A DNA stretch of 64,000 bases, from positions 1,037,691 to 1,101,690 of the forward strand of contig NZ_JAIZZH010000001.1 in assembly GCF_020421205.1 (NCBI RefSeq), written 5' to 3'. Positions 35,073-43,099 of the stretch are shown here, in pieces. The stretch is from Hymenobacter pini (GTDB lineage: Bacteria; Bacteroidota; Bacteroidia; Cytophagales; Hymenobacteraceae). The notes below the pieces were generated by a model that was not told the origin of the DNA, did no database searches, and saw nothing but the letters and a program-made list of their open reading frames with translations. The number at the start of each line of letters is the position of its first letter. The stretch's first letter is position 1. The translations under genes and the position numbers were made by a program.

Positions 35073-36101
35073 ATGAAGTCTGATACTCGTAACTCCCTGT
35101 TGGTGGCCGCTGCCAGCGCCATCGGTTTGCTGGCCGCTACGCTCTACGTGCACCGCCGCGGCTCGTATGATTTGGCTGGTCGGGTGGTGCTCATTACCGG
35201 CGGCTCGCGGGGGCTGGGGCTGATTCTGGCCCGGCAAGCGGTGGCCGAAGGGGCTAAAGTAGCCATCTGCGCCCGCGACGCCGAAGAGCTGGAACGAGCC
35301 CGGCAGGAGCTGGCCGCCGACGGTGCCGAGGTGCTGGCCCTGGCCCGCGACCTGACCGAAGCCACCGAAGTGCGCACCCTGGTAGCCGAAGTGCAGCAGC
35401 GCCTGGGCTCTATTGACGTGCTCATCAACAACGCCGGGGTTATCAGCGTGGGGGCCCTCGACCACATGGAGGTGCGTGACTACGAGGATTCGTTGAAAGT
35501 CCATTTCTGGGCCCCGCTGCACGCCATGCAGGCAGTATTGCCGGATATGCGCCGTCGGGGCGAAGGCCGGATTGTAAATATTGCCTCGGTGGGGGGCAAG
35601 GTGGCTGTGCCCCACCTGGTACCCTACAGCGCCGGCAAATTTGCCTTAGTAGGCTTGTCGGAGGGCTTCCGGGCCGAGCTGTTGCAGTATGGCATTCAGG
35701 TAACCACCGTGTGCCCCGGCCTGATGCGCACGGGTAGCCCCCGCAACGCCACCATCAAAGGCCAGCACCAAAAGGAGTACGCCTGGTTCAGCATTGCCGA
35801 TTCGTTGCCGGCTATTTCCATGGATGCCGAGCAGGCCGGGCGCGAAATCTGGAATGCCTGCCGCCGCGGCGACGCGGAAGTAATTCTGGGCTTACCGGCC
35901 AAGCTGCTGGCGGGCTTCCACGGCCTGCTGCCCGGCACCACCGCCGATTTGCTCAGCTGGGCCAACCGGGCCCTGCCTGGTCCCACCGAGCGTCACCTCG
36001 GCAACGAGCGACGCTACGGCTACGAGGCCGAGTCGGCCGCAACCCGCTCATCGCTTACTACCCTCACCCGCCACGCAGAAGCGGAAAACAACGAACGGTG
36101 A
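35073..36101 (+). CDS. Membrane-anchored short-chain dehydrogenase/reductase
   Basis: A 342-residue SDR. ATG at 35073 (MKSDTRNSLLVAAASAIGLL) is preferred; the 49 residues upstream in frame look untranslated. An N-terminal hydrophobic helix (about 8-27) anchors it. The cofactor motif is TGGSRGLG (about 42-49), the active-site tetrad region includes NNAGV and the catalytic YSAGK, with a serine in IVNIASVGG. The arginine soon after the glycine motif (ARD in CARDAEELER) suits NADPH. The C-terminal extension with LPAKLLAGFHGLLPGTTADL is longer than in classic 250-residue SDRs. The substrate is unknown, perhaps a lipid. A palindrome follows it. Confidence 0.93.
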   Translation: MKSDTRNSLLVAAASAIGLLAATLYVHRRGSYDLAGRVVLITGGSRGLGLILARQAVAEGAKVAICARDAEELERARQELAADGAEVLALARDLTEATEVRTLVAEVQQRLGSIDVLINNAGVISVGALDHMEVRDYEDSLKVHFWAPLHAMQAVLPDMRRRGEGRIVNIASVGGKVAVPHLVPYSAGKFALVGLSEGFRAELLQYGIQVTTVCPGLMRTGSPRNATIKGQHQKEYAWFSIADSLPAISMDAEQAGREIWNACRRGDAEVILGLPAKLLAGFHGLLPGTTADLLSWANRALPGPTERHLGNERRYGYEAESAATRSSLTTLTRHAEAENNER

Positions 36102-36146
36102 AGCTGGTGCGAATAGCCAATAGTGAGTAGCCAGTATAATATAGAA

Positions 36147-36265
36147 CGTCATGCTGAGCGAAGCGGAGCGTAGTCGAAGCATCTCGCGTGCTGATGTTGC
36201 AATAGTATTCTGACGTCAGCATGCGAGATTTCTCGGCTGCGGCTCTGCCTTCGCTCGGAATGACG
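36147..36265. repeat. Dispersed palindromic element, copy 3 (degenerate)
   Basis: Starts CGTCATGCTGAGCGAAGCGG and ends GCTCGGAATGACG. Inner words GAAGCATCTCGCGT and CATGCGAGATT are shared with the copies at 10.0 and 17.9 kb. Arms are imperfect. It lies between the SDR and Lgt-like genes. Confidence 0.7.
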
Positions 36266-36323
36266 TGCTACTGAGATGGAGTAGGGTTCTTCGTATACTT
36301 GCCGCCAACAACCGGCAACTCAT

Positions 36324-37088
36324 TTGATCTATCCTGTTCATCTTTCGCTAGGGCCGCTTACGCTGCCGGTGCACTTGGTGCTGGAGGTGCTGGCCTATTC
36401 AATTGGGTTTCGGATGTACCAGTACCTGCGCCGCCGCACCCACGACCCGATTTCGGAGGATAACCGCCTGTGGATATTTGTGGGTTGCGCAGCCGGGGCG
36501 TTGCTGGGCTCCCGGGTGCTGGGGTTGCTGGAGCACCCGGAGCTGCTCGTGCACCCGCCGGGCGGCTGGCTGTACTACTTCACCAACAAAACCATTGTGG
36601 GCGGGCTGCTGGGCGGGTTGGTAGGGGTGGAGCTAACCAAAAAGCAGCTCGGTGTTACCACTTCCAGCGGTGATTTGATGGTGTACCCCGTCATCCTGGG
36701 CATGTGCATCGGCCGGCTCGGCTGCCACTTCTCCGGCCTTGAAGACGGTACCTTCGGCACGGCTACCACGCTTCCCTGGGCCATCAACTTCGGCGACGGT
36801 ATCCAGCGCCACCCTACCAACCTCTACGAAATTGGCTGGCTGCTCTTGCTTGGGGCGACGCTCTGGCTGCTGGAGCGCCGCGGGCCCCTGCCCAATGGCT
36901 GGCGCTTCCGGTTTTTTATGGTGGGATACTTAGTGTTTCGCCTGCTGGTGGAGTTCCTCAAACCCACGCCCGCGCCCACCGGCTGGGGCCTCACCGCCAT
37001 TCAGTGGGCCTGCGTGGCCGGGCTGGGGTATTACGCGTGGTTGTTCCTGCGCGGCCGACAGCCCGTTCCGCAAGAGGCCTACGCCTGA
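36324..37088 (+). CDS. Divergent Lgt-fold membrane protein (prolipoprotein diacylglyceryl transferase family)
   Basis: A 254-residue, about seven-helix protein of the Lgt family with a TTG start (36324). Conserved landmarks: GRLGCHFSGLEDGTFG (Arg131, matching essential E. coli Lgt Arg143), RHPTNLYEIGWLLLL and LVEFLKP near the end. However, the position of essential Lgt His103 (HGGLIG motif) is Val here (IVGGLLGG), and the Asn of GRxGN is Cys134. So it may not be the cell's main Lgt and could have another lipid-transfer role. Nearby are a DUF4239 membrane protein, convergent, and a Tes-like radical SAM enzyme, which makes a lipid-modification role plausible but unproven. If it is the only Lgt in the genome, this idea falls. 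Confidence 0.85.
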   Translation: MIYPVHLSLGPLTLPVHLVLEVLAYSIGFRMYQYLRRRTHDPISEDNRLWIFVGCAAGALLGSRVLGLLEHPELLVHPPGGWLYYFTNKTIVGGLLGGLVGVELTKKQLGVTTSSGDLMVYPVILGMCIGRLGCHFSGLEDGTFGTATTLPWAINFGDGIQRHPTNLYEIGWLLLLGATLWLLERRGPLPNGWRFRFFMVGYLVFRLLVEFLKPTPAPTGWGLTAIQWACVAGLGYYAWLFLRGRQPVPQEAYA

Positions 37089-37106
37089 TTGCATTCCGAT
37101 AGATTC

Positions 37107-37142
37107 AAAGTCTGGACCGATTCATTCACCGGTCCGGGCTTT
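37107..37142. terminator. Bidirectional terminator between Lgt-like and DUF4239 genes
   Basis: AAAGTCTGGACCG faces CGGTCCGGGCTTT across a 10-nt loop. It reads as a terminator in both directions, with the second gene ending at 37144. Confidence 0.8.
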
Positions 37143-37143
37143 A

Positions 37144-38013
37144 TCACGGCACTTTGGGCAGAGTGTTGAGCGGCACCATCACCTTATCGAGTACCAGCTG
37201 GTAAGCGTCGGGCGTCACGCTCACGTCCCCGAGGTAGGGGTGGTCGAGGGCGACGATGAGGAAAATCATGAGGGCCACCATCAGCGCCAATAGGCCCGTT
37301 AGTAATGCGTGGAAGCGCAAATTCTCCACCACGAAGCAGAAGGAAAATACAATGGTGATGACGGCGCCCAGCAGCACCACGAACCACAGCACGCCGGGCA
37401 CCCCATTGCCAATACTCTCAATGCGTTGCCGCCGCAACTCCACCAGCCGGTTGAAGGTGCCAATGGCCTCCCCATGCAGCACCTGCAGGGCGGGCGTTTG
37501 CACATTGGTGCGCAGCAACTGCAGCTGAAAATCGGTTAAAACGGCCCGTTCAGCGTCGTTGGCCATGCCCCGGCGCTGGGCCGGCCACGACTTCTGCACA
37601 ATAAACTCGGTGTACTCGCGCAGTTCGCGCTGGAGGGGCCGGCCCACACTGTCGGGGTAACCGCTCAGGTCACGGTACAGCACCGCCAGTTGCGCCGCTT
37701 CCTGAGATGCAATTTCCGAGGCCCCCGAGTAGTTCTGCCAGGTAGCGACGGTGAGCAGGCCCAGCGTAAGGCCATACAGCACCGTCACGCCCGAAAAAAA
37801 CCAGCCTACTGTACCGTTATCAATCAGCGTTTTGACGGAGCTGGTGTGTAGCCGACGATGGGCTAGGTACAGCCCGCCCAGCGAAATCAGCAGCGTGACG
37901 CCAATAATCAGCAGAGCCAGCAGCCAGGTAGGAATTTCGTAAAGCCAAAGCATGTAGCGCAAAGAGGAGTCCACGGAATACAACGCGGCCTCCCAGGACG
38001 GGCTAGGTTCCAT
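37144..38013 (-). CDS. DUF4239 membrane protein
   Basis: A 289-residue protein with four hydrophobic segments: IPTWLLALLIIGVTLLISLG (about 27-46), VGWFFSGVTVLYGLTLGLLT, VLWFVVLLGAVITIVFSFCF and LLTGLLALMVALMIFLIVAL. DUF4239 signatures are visible: GWFFSGVTVLYGLTLGL, SEIASQEAAQLAVLYRDLSGYP and FMIVALDHPY-like FLIVALDHPYLGD near the end. The family is distantly related to bestrophin-type channels and has no known function. It lies between the Lgt-like and Tes-like genes but on the opposite strand, so it is not in their operon. Confidence 0.9.
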   Translation of the reverse strand: MEPSPSWEAALYSVDSSLRYMLWLYEIPTWLLALLIIGVTLLISLGGLYLAHRRLHTSSVKTLIDNGTVGWFFSGVTVLYGLTLGLLTVATWQNYSGASEIASQEAAQLAVLYRDLSGYPDSVGRPLQRELREYTEFIVQKSWPAQRRGMANDAERAVLTDFQLQLLRTNVQTPALQVLHGEAIGTFNRLVELRRQRIESIGNGVPGVLWFVVLLGAVITIVFSFCFVVENLRFHALLTGLLALMVALMIFLIVALDHPYLGDVSVTPDAYQLVLDKVMVPLNTLPKVP

Positions 38014-38166
38014 TGGTAGAAGATGAGGGGAAGAAGGATGCAGGAGGCGGTATGATACCGTAAACTGTTGAGTTTGGTTGCCACCCCGGCCAGGGCTATG
38101 CGGGAATTTTGAAAAATTATAAGACCTTCAGGCCACCTCTCTTCTGGCTGCAACAGCCCCTATTCT

Positions 38167-39567
38167 ATGCCCGAACGTCCCTATACCTACTACGACTTCA
38201 CCCTGAGCCTGTGCCCGTACTGCCTGAGGCGGGTGGAAGCCAAGATTGTGTTTGAAGATGGCAACGTGTACATGCTCAAGCGCTGCCCCGAGCACGGCCG
38301 TCAGCGGGTGCTCGTGGCCACCGATGTGGAGTACTACAAGAGCATCCGCAACTACGTGAAGCCCAGCGAAACACCCCGCCGCTTCAACACCGCCACCCAC
38401 TACGGCTGCCCCTACGACTGCGGCCTCTGCACCGACCACGAGCAGCACAGCTGCCTCACCGTCATCGAAATAACGGACCGCTGCAACCTCACCTGCCCCA
38501 CCTGCTACGCCGAAAGCAGCCCCCTGAATGGCCGGCACCGCACCCTGGAGGAGGTAGAGGCCATGGTGGATGTGCTGGTGCTCAATGAAGGGGAGCCCGA
38601 CGTGGTGCAGATATCCGGCGGGGAGCCCACGCTACATCCGCAATTCTGGGAAATTCTGGATATGTGCAAGCGCAAGCCCATCAAGCACCTCATGGTAAAC
38701 ACCAACGGTGTGCGGCTGGCCAAAGACGAAGCCTTTGTGGCCCGGCTGGCTACCTACGCCGGCGCCTTCGAGGTGTACCTGCAGTTTGATTCGTTCCGGA
38801 AAGAGGTGCTGGAAAACATGCGCGGGCGCGACTTGCGTGAGGTACGCTTGCAGGCCCTGGAGCACCTCAACAAGTACAACCTCAGCACCACGCTGGTAGT
38901 CACGCTACAAAAGGGCCTCAATGATGATGAAATGGGCGAAATCATCGACTTCGCCCTGAAGCAGAAGTGCGTGCGCGGCGTCACGTTCCAGCCTACCCAG
39001 GCTGCCGGCCGCCTCGAGCACTTCGACCCCGCCACCGACCGGCTCAGCCTCACCGAAGTGCGGCAGGGTATCATCGACCAAAGCTCCGTCTTCACGGCCG
39101 AAGACCTGCTGCCCGTGCCCTGCAACCCCGATGCGCTGGCCATGGCCTACGCCCTGAAGCTGGATGGAGAAGTATTCCCGCTTACCCGCTACGTGGACCC
39201 CGCCGACCTGCTGCAGAGCACCGGCAACACTATCGTGTACGAGCGGGACCCGCGCCTGCGCCAGCACCTGCTCAAGCTGTTCAGCACGGCCAACACCGTG
39301 GATACCGTGTTGCCCGAAATGAACCAGCTGTTGTGCTGTCTCCCGCAGGTGCAGGCCCCCAATCTGGGCTATGACAATCTGTTCCGCATCATCATCCTGC
39401 AGTTTATGGATGCCTGGAACTTCGACGTGCGCGCCATCAAGAAGTCCTGCGTACATATTGTGAGCAAAGACCTTAAGATTATCCCCTTCGAAACCATGAA
39501 CATGCTCTACCGCGACGAGCAGAAACAGCAACAACTGGAGGTGCTGCGGGATATTCCGGTGCTGTAA
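38167..39567 (+). CDS. Radical SAM protein resembling archaeal tetraether synthase (Tes/MJ0619-like)
   Basis: A 466-residue protein. An N-terminal zinc-ribbon-like site has Cys16, Cys19, Cys40 and His43 (CPYC, then RCPEHG). A second cysteine group has Cys81, Cys85, Cys88 and Cys96 (GCPYDCGLCTDHEQHSC). The radical SAM triad is Cys106, Cys110 and Cys113 (DRCNLTCPTCYAESSP), followed by ISGGEPTLHPQF. Later cysteines (VPCNPDALAM, LLCCLPQV) could bind another cluster. This domain order matches, from memory, M. jannaschii MJ0619, which joins lipid tails to make tetraether lipids. The bacterial role is unknown; it may couple or alter acyl chains. It begins a short operon with two small membrane proteins (9 nt and 18 nt gaps) and lies near an Lgt-fold protein. 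Confidence 0.92.
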   Translation: MPERPYTYYDFTLSLCPYCLRRVEAKIVFEDGNVYMLKRCPEHGRQRVLVATDVEYYKSIRNYVKPSETPRRFNTATHYGCPYDCGLCTDHEQHSCLTVIEITDRCNLTCPTCYAESSPLNGRHRTLEEVEAMVDVLVLNEGEPDVVQISGGEPTLHPQFWEILDMCKRKPIKHLMVNTNGVRLAKDEAFVARLATYAGAFEVYLQFDSFRKEVLENMRGRDLREVRLQALEHLNKYNLSTTLVVTLQKGLNDDEMGEIIDFALKQKCVRGVTFQPTQAAGRLEHFDPATDRLSLTEVRQGIIDQSSVFTAEDLLPVPCNPDALAMAYALKLDGEVFPLTRYVDPADLLQSTGNTIVYERDPRLRQHLLKLFSTANTVDTVLPEMNQLLCCLPQVQAPNLGYDNLFRIIILQFMDAWNFDVRAIKKSCVHIVSKDLKIIPFETMNMLYRDEQKQQQLEVLRDIPVL

Positions 39568-39576
39568 CTTGATAGT

Positions 39577-39858
39577 ATGGAACCCTCGGAGCAACCAACA
39601 CCACCCGAAAAATCAACGGGCCAGCTGCTAGGCTTAGTGGTGGCTGCCAACTTTGCGGCTCTGCTCGTATTGGGCGGGTTGGGTGGCATAGCAGGCATGC
39701 TGGCCTTACCGGTACTGAATGTGCTGGTGGGAATTGTCTTGCTGTTTGGTACCCACAAAAAGCTGGGTAAGGTGCTGGTGGTTTCCGGATTGGTGGTAGC
39801 CCTGCTCGGGTTGGGCACCTGCGCCCTGATTCTCTCTAACCTGCACATCAACCACTAG
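39577..39858 (+). CDS. Small two- or three-helix membrane protein 1
   Basis: A 93-residue hydrophobic protein, 9 nt after the radical SAM stop. A short charged N-terminus (MEPSEQPTPPEKSTG) precedes about three membrane helices, with LGGLGGIAGMLALPVLNVLV and GLGTCALILSNLHINH at the C-terminus. The closing GLGTCAL resembles GFGSCAAM of the next gene, so the two may be a diverged tandem duplicate. No known family. Proximity suggests it works with the radical SAM enzyme, perhaps as its membrane anchor (inference). Confidence 0.85.
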   Translation: MEPSEQPTPPEKSTGQLLGLVVAANFAALLVLGGLGGIAGMLALPVLNVLVGIVLLFGTHKKLGKVLVVSGLVVALLGLGTCALILSNLHINH

Positions 39859-39876
39859 ACCCTAACCCCGAAAGCT

Positions 39877-40158
39877 ATGTCCGATAAGCCATCTACCTCC
39901 CGTATCCTGCGCAACAACCTGCTGGCGGTGTTGGGCGCGGCTGTGGTGCTGGGCCTGCTGGCCAAGCCTACCGATGGCTCCACGGTGGTGCTGTTTGTGG
40001 TGGTGTACCTGGGCCTGGCGTTGGTAAACGTAGTGCTGGGCATTGTGCACTTCCGGCGCGGACCGGCCTCGTATTTCCTCAGTGCCCTGCTGGTATTTCT
40101 AATTGGGTTTGGCTCGTGCGCAGCCATGTTCATGCTGGGAGGGCTGGGCAAGATTTAG
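39877..40158 (+). CDS. Small three-helix membrane protein 2
   Basis: A 93-residue membrane protein, 18 nt after its neighbour. It starts MSDKPSTSRILRNNLLAVLG. Three hydrophobic segments are seen, with a basic turn FRRGPASYF before the last, and the ending GFGSCAAMFMLGGLGKI. Equal length and the shared glycine-cysteine motif suggest common descent with the preceding gene. No family recognised. The bidirectional terminator downstream ends the operon. Confidence 0.85.
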   Translation: MSDKPSTSRILRNNLLAVLGAAVVLGLLAKPTDGSTVVLFVVVYLGLALVNVVLGIVHFRRGPASYFLSALLVFLIGFGSCAAMFMLGGLGKI

Positions 40159-40180
40159 CTTTCCCTTGCCAAGGAAAAAT

Positions 40181-40214
40181 AACACGGCCCCGCTGAAACC
40201 AGCGGGGCCGTGTT
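40181..40214. terminator. Bidirectional terminator after the Tes-like operon
   Basis: A perfect 14-bp stem AACACGGCCCCGCT / AGCGGGGCCGTGTT with a 6-nt loop. The T-run (ATTTTTCCTT) is on the minus side, so it also serves the convergent lipoprotein gene. Confidence 0.9.
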
Positions 40215-40249
40215 GCATTATGAACGGTGGTCGGAAATCAGGGAGGCGC

Positions 40250-40753
40250 TTAGCGCGAGAATACGGAAGTGTAGGTAGTGGAGGCACCCTGTTCGCCTTT
40301 CTGCGTCAGCTTAACGCGCAGGGTGGTGGTGGTGAGCTCCTCTACGAAGAAATGACGGGTTACATCCGGCTGGCTGATGGTGAGCGAATCGCCGGCCAGT
40401 TTCCAGGAGCCATTGATTTGCTGGGGAGCCTGCGGGTGGGTTTTCAGCTGAGCCTCGTCCAGCACGTAGCTGCCATCGGCTTTAAAGGTATGCAGATTGT
40501 CGCGCTGAGCGGCTTTCATGCGGGGCAGCAGGTCTACGTCAGGAGTGCCGGCTGCGCCGGGGGTAGTGGTGGTAAGCGTTAGGCCGGTAAGGTGCCAGGG
40601 GCTGGCAGCCAGCAATTCCGGTTTCGATTGAACATTTGCAGCGGCAGCTGCCACTTCCTGGGCGGGGTCTTTAATCTCATCAATCTCTTTCTCGCACGAT
40701 GCAAACACGAGGGTGCTTGCCAACAAGCTCAGGAATACGGGCAGTTTCTTCAT
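40250..40753 (-). CDS. Lipocalin-like lipoprotein, function unknown
   Basis: A 167-residue lipoprotein. ATG at 40753 (MKKLPVFLSLLASTLVFASC) gives a clean signal with the lipobox ending at Cys20; the longer frame upstream is untranslated leader. After an acidic, alanine-rich spacer come PWHLTGLTLTTTT, FKADGSYVLDEA, INGSWKLAGDSLTISQ and TLRVKLTQKGE, the strand pattern of Bacteroidota lipocalin-like (DUF5004/DUF4923-type) lipoproteins. No active site is visible. A promoter-like box lies about 120 nt upstream. Confidence 0.88.
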   Translation of the reverse strand: MKKLPVFLSLLASTLVFASCEKEIDEIKDPAQEVAAAAANVQSKPELLAASPWHLTGLTLTTTTPGAAGTPDVDLLPRMKAAQRDNLHTFKADGSYVLDEAQLKTHPQAPQQINGSWKLAGDSLTISQPDVTRHFFVEELTTTTLRVKLTQKGEQGASTTYTSVFSR

Positions 40754-41069
40754 GAAAACGGGTTTTGGTGAATGTGCAACAACACGCTTTTCGGCGTAGT
40801 ACATCTGCGGCATGAGCCTCACAATTAAACGTCCAACTTCGCTACTACTTCGGCTGCCTTCGACTGCCGGTGTGCAAATCTAACTGATTATAAATCATGC
40901 TGGTTCAGGTAGTTGCGCAATTTGGTCGTATCTTCCAATGAAGTATCTAAGAAGTTATATAATTGGCGTATTTTCTTGATTGTTTGATTGTTAAATCCTT
41001 GAAAAATGTAACAGACCAACCCGGCAACCGGGTTGGCCTGTTAGAAGTGGCAATAGTACTTTTTTGACT
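40754..41069. other. Intergenic region between lipoprotein and fpg-like genes
   Basis: 316 nt, locally AT-rich around 40880-41000. It contains the lipoprotein promoter candidate and no gene that I can support. Confidence 0.5.
40875..40882 (-). promoter_or_regulatory. -7 promoter box of the lipoprotein gene
   Basis: TAGATTTG on the minus strand fits TAnnTTTG. The -33 region is poor. It implies a 5' leader of about 115 nt. Confidence 0.45.
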
Positions 41070-41888
41070 TTAAAATGTCGGTTGGCAAACTGGGCACGTA
41101 TAAGTAGCTCGCCCGCCTACGTAGGTTTTTACAATTTCGGTCTTGGAGTGGCGTGGGCAGTAGTGGTGCTTGTCGGTACCGGGAGTCGCGGAATCATCCC
41201 ATTCGCGGGCGTGAATGAGGAAACTGGCCGGAAAATACCGGTAGTTGGCCTCATGCTCGATGGCCGTGCGCAACACCAGCTGAATGGCACTGTGCAGCCG
41301 GCGCACCTCAGCCGGTGTGAGCGAGGCAGCCACCCGCTCCGGGTTGATTTTGGCCTGAAACAGCACTTCATCCACAATCCAGTTGCCCAGGCCGGCTGTA
41401 AGGTGCTGGTCCAGCAGCAGGGGCTTTATCAGCGTTTTGCGCTTGCCCAGAGCATTCTGCAGTTGCTCAGTCGTAATATCCAAGGCATCGGGTCCTAGCT
41501 TTTTGGCCTGTTGGTACTGCGCCACCCCATCGGCCAGCCGAATACGGCCAAATTTGCGTGGGTCAATAAAGGCCGCGCAGAGTCCCGACCCCAAATGCAG
41601 GGCCACCCGCGTGAAGCGGGGCCGGTCGGCCTCGTCACGGTAGGCCCCCACGTCGCCGGTCATGCCGAAGTGCAGCACCAGTACCCGCCCGTCGGGCAAG
41701 TGCAAAAAGCAGTTTTTGCCGAGGCGGGAAGTGCGCGTAATCGTTTGGCCTACCAACGCAATCTGCAACGTGGCGGCATCCATAGCCAGCACGTGGGCAT
41801 CCAGCACTTCAAACGCGGTAATAGTTTCGCCTACTACCAGTTCATCCAGAAAGCGGCGGTAGGTCTCAACTTCGGGTAATTCGGGCAT
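41070..41888 (-). CDS. mutM: Fpg/Nei family DNA glycosylase
   Basis: A 272-residue base-excision repair enzyme. ATG at 41888 gives the required MPELPEVETYRRF start, where Pro2 and Glu3 form the active site once Met1 is removed. LHFGMTGDVGAY and DPRKFGRIRL are conserved, and GLGNWIVDEVLFQAKINPER is the helix-two-turn-helix. The C-terminal zinc finger reads HYCPRHSK ... GGRATYTCPVC, with the usual second cysteine replaced by His, a C-x2-H...C-x2-C site. The catalytic Arg in GGRAT is kept. It removes oxidised bases such as 8-oxoguanine and cuts the strand. Whether it is Fpg or an Nei-like relative is not certain. Confidence 0.93.
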   Translation of the reverse strand: MPELPEVETYRRFLDELVVGETITAFEVLDAHVLAMDAATLQIALVGQTITRTSRLGKNCFLHLPDGRVLVLHFGMTGDVGAYRDEADRPRFTRVALHLGSGLCAAFIDPRKFGRIRLADGVAQYQQAKKLGPDALDITTEQLQNALGKRKTLIKPLLLDQHLTAGLGNWIVDEVLFQAKINPERVAASLTPAEVRRLHSAIQLVLRTAIEHEANYRYFPASFLIHAREWDDSATPGTDKHHYCPRHSKTEIVKTYVGGRATYTCPVCQPTF

Positions 41889-41970
41889 TAGTAGGGTAGT
41901 TGATGAATAAAGATTGAGTATCAACCCAACGAGCCCCGAAGCTCAAGGGTTGAAGCTGGACAAAAAGAAA

Positions 41971-42002
41971 CCGGCCGGCTCCCTAAGCAGGAAGCCGGCC
42001 GG
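41971..42002 (-). terminator. Terminator of the M48-like gene
   Basis: CCGGCCGGCT faces AGCCGGCCGG across a short, partly paired loop; TTTCTTTTTG follows on the minus strand. Confidence 0.85.
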
Positions 42003-42025
42003 CAGGTGTAAAGTGCTAAGTAAGG

Positions 42026-42913
42026 CTAGGAAGGGTCGGAGAGGGACGCTACCTGCCGGCCGTTGGTATCGAAGATGCTACCTGTCCGGCTGATGTACAG
42101 ACGGCGCTGCTGCCCATCTACTAATACATACGGGTAGTTTACACTCTCGGAGCGGGTGAGGCGGCCTACCACCTGGGCCGTGCGCTCAGCGGGGTCCAGG
42201 CGCACCACGCTCAAGCGGTTGGTGATGTAGTAATCCTCCCCCGGATTGTCGCGGAAGGTAATCTTACCCAGCACGCTCACCGGCGAGGCTGAAGTAGCGG
42301 CCACGGTGCGCACCGGAGCAGTGGCGCGGTTGGCCAATACAGCCGGAGTAGCCGAAGGGGCCACCACGCGGTTGCTGGCCACAATCTGCTGGTTGGCCCG
42401 CAGCCATCCGTCGCTGATGGCCGTGAGACGGGTGCGGCGGCCAGGGTGGGTTGGAGACGCCTCATCATCGGATACTACAGCCATGCCGGCTTGGGCATCG
42501 GCCAGGCTGGCGCCCATCTTCCGGAGCACGAAGCCCGAGAATTCGTCGGCTTCCAGCTCGTCGGCGGGGTTGGAGCCGCCGGGGCGCAAGGTGTGCCCAT
42601 TGAGGTGGTGACCCATTTCGTGCGCCAGAATACTGATGCCGGCCCAGTCGGTGCGGCCGGCCCGGTTTACGGCGGCCACAAACTGCGGATTATATAAGAG
42701 GTAACGCTGGCCACCGTACACCACGGCCGCAGCGTTCTGCACCTGAGAAGTAGCGCGAAGCTGGAAGCGGGGTTTCAGGCCCACCACGTCGGTGATTTCG
42801 CGCAGTACGTCGCGCTGGCCAGTGGTTGATTGGGCCTGCGAAGTGGAGGCTAGCCCGAGCCACCCGGCAAGCACCAAGCCTGCAAAGCGGCGAAAAAAGC
42901 GAAGGTGGTTCAT
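42026..42913 (-). CDS. Exported M48-like zinc metalloprotease
   Basis: A 295-residue protein with a signal peptide (MNHLRFFRRFAGLVLAGWLG, cleavage after ASTSQA). The zinc motif HEMGHH is at His98, Glu99 and His102 in ISILAHEMGHHLNGH. A downstream acidic segment (ADELEADEFSGFVLRKMG, about 117-135) supplies the third ligand, as in M48 peptidases. A C-terminal region (GKITFRDNPGEDYYITNRLS, then LVDGQQRRLYISRTG) looks like a small beta domain that could bind a partner or cell wall. It probably degrades envelope proteins. It is transcribed alone; a TACTTTCG -7-like box is upstream. Confidence 0.9.
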   Translation of the reverse strand: MNHLRFFRRFAGLVLAGWLGLASTSQAQSTTGQRDVLREITDVVGLKPRFQLRATSQVQNAAAVVYGGQRYLLYNPQFVAAVNRAGRTDWAGISILAHEMGHHLNGHTLRPGGSNPADELEADEFSGFVLRKMGASLADAQAGMAVVSDDEASPTHPGRRTRLTAISDGWLRANQQIVASNRVVAPSATPAVLANRATAPVRTVAATSASPVSVLGKITFRDNPGEDYYITNRLSVVRLDPAERTAQVVGRLTRSESVNYPYVLVDGQQRRLYISRTGSIFDTNGRQVASLSDPS

Positions 42914-42957
42914 GGAAAAGTGCTTTTTAGGAACTATTGACGTGGCAATTACCTTGC

Positions 42958-42965
42958 CGAAAGTA
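42958..42965 (-). promoter_or_regulatory. -7-like box of the M48-like gene
   Basis: TACTTTCG on the minus strand, with TTTT 19 nt upstream. It is 45 nt before the ATG. Confidence 0.45.
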
Positions 42966-43099
42966 CGCAAGCCATGCTTTAAGAAAAAACGAACTTAAAC
43001 CGAAGTTCTGCGGTTGTTTTGCAAATATTAATTACTTAAGATATTGCGCCAGACCTTGCACTTGGTAGGTGGGGAGAAATCTGATTTTTTTCGTCTCTC

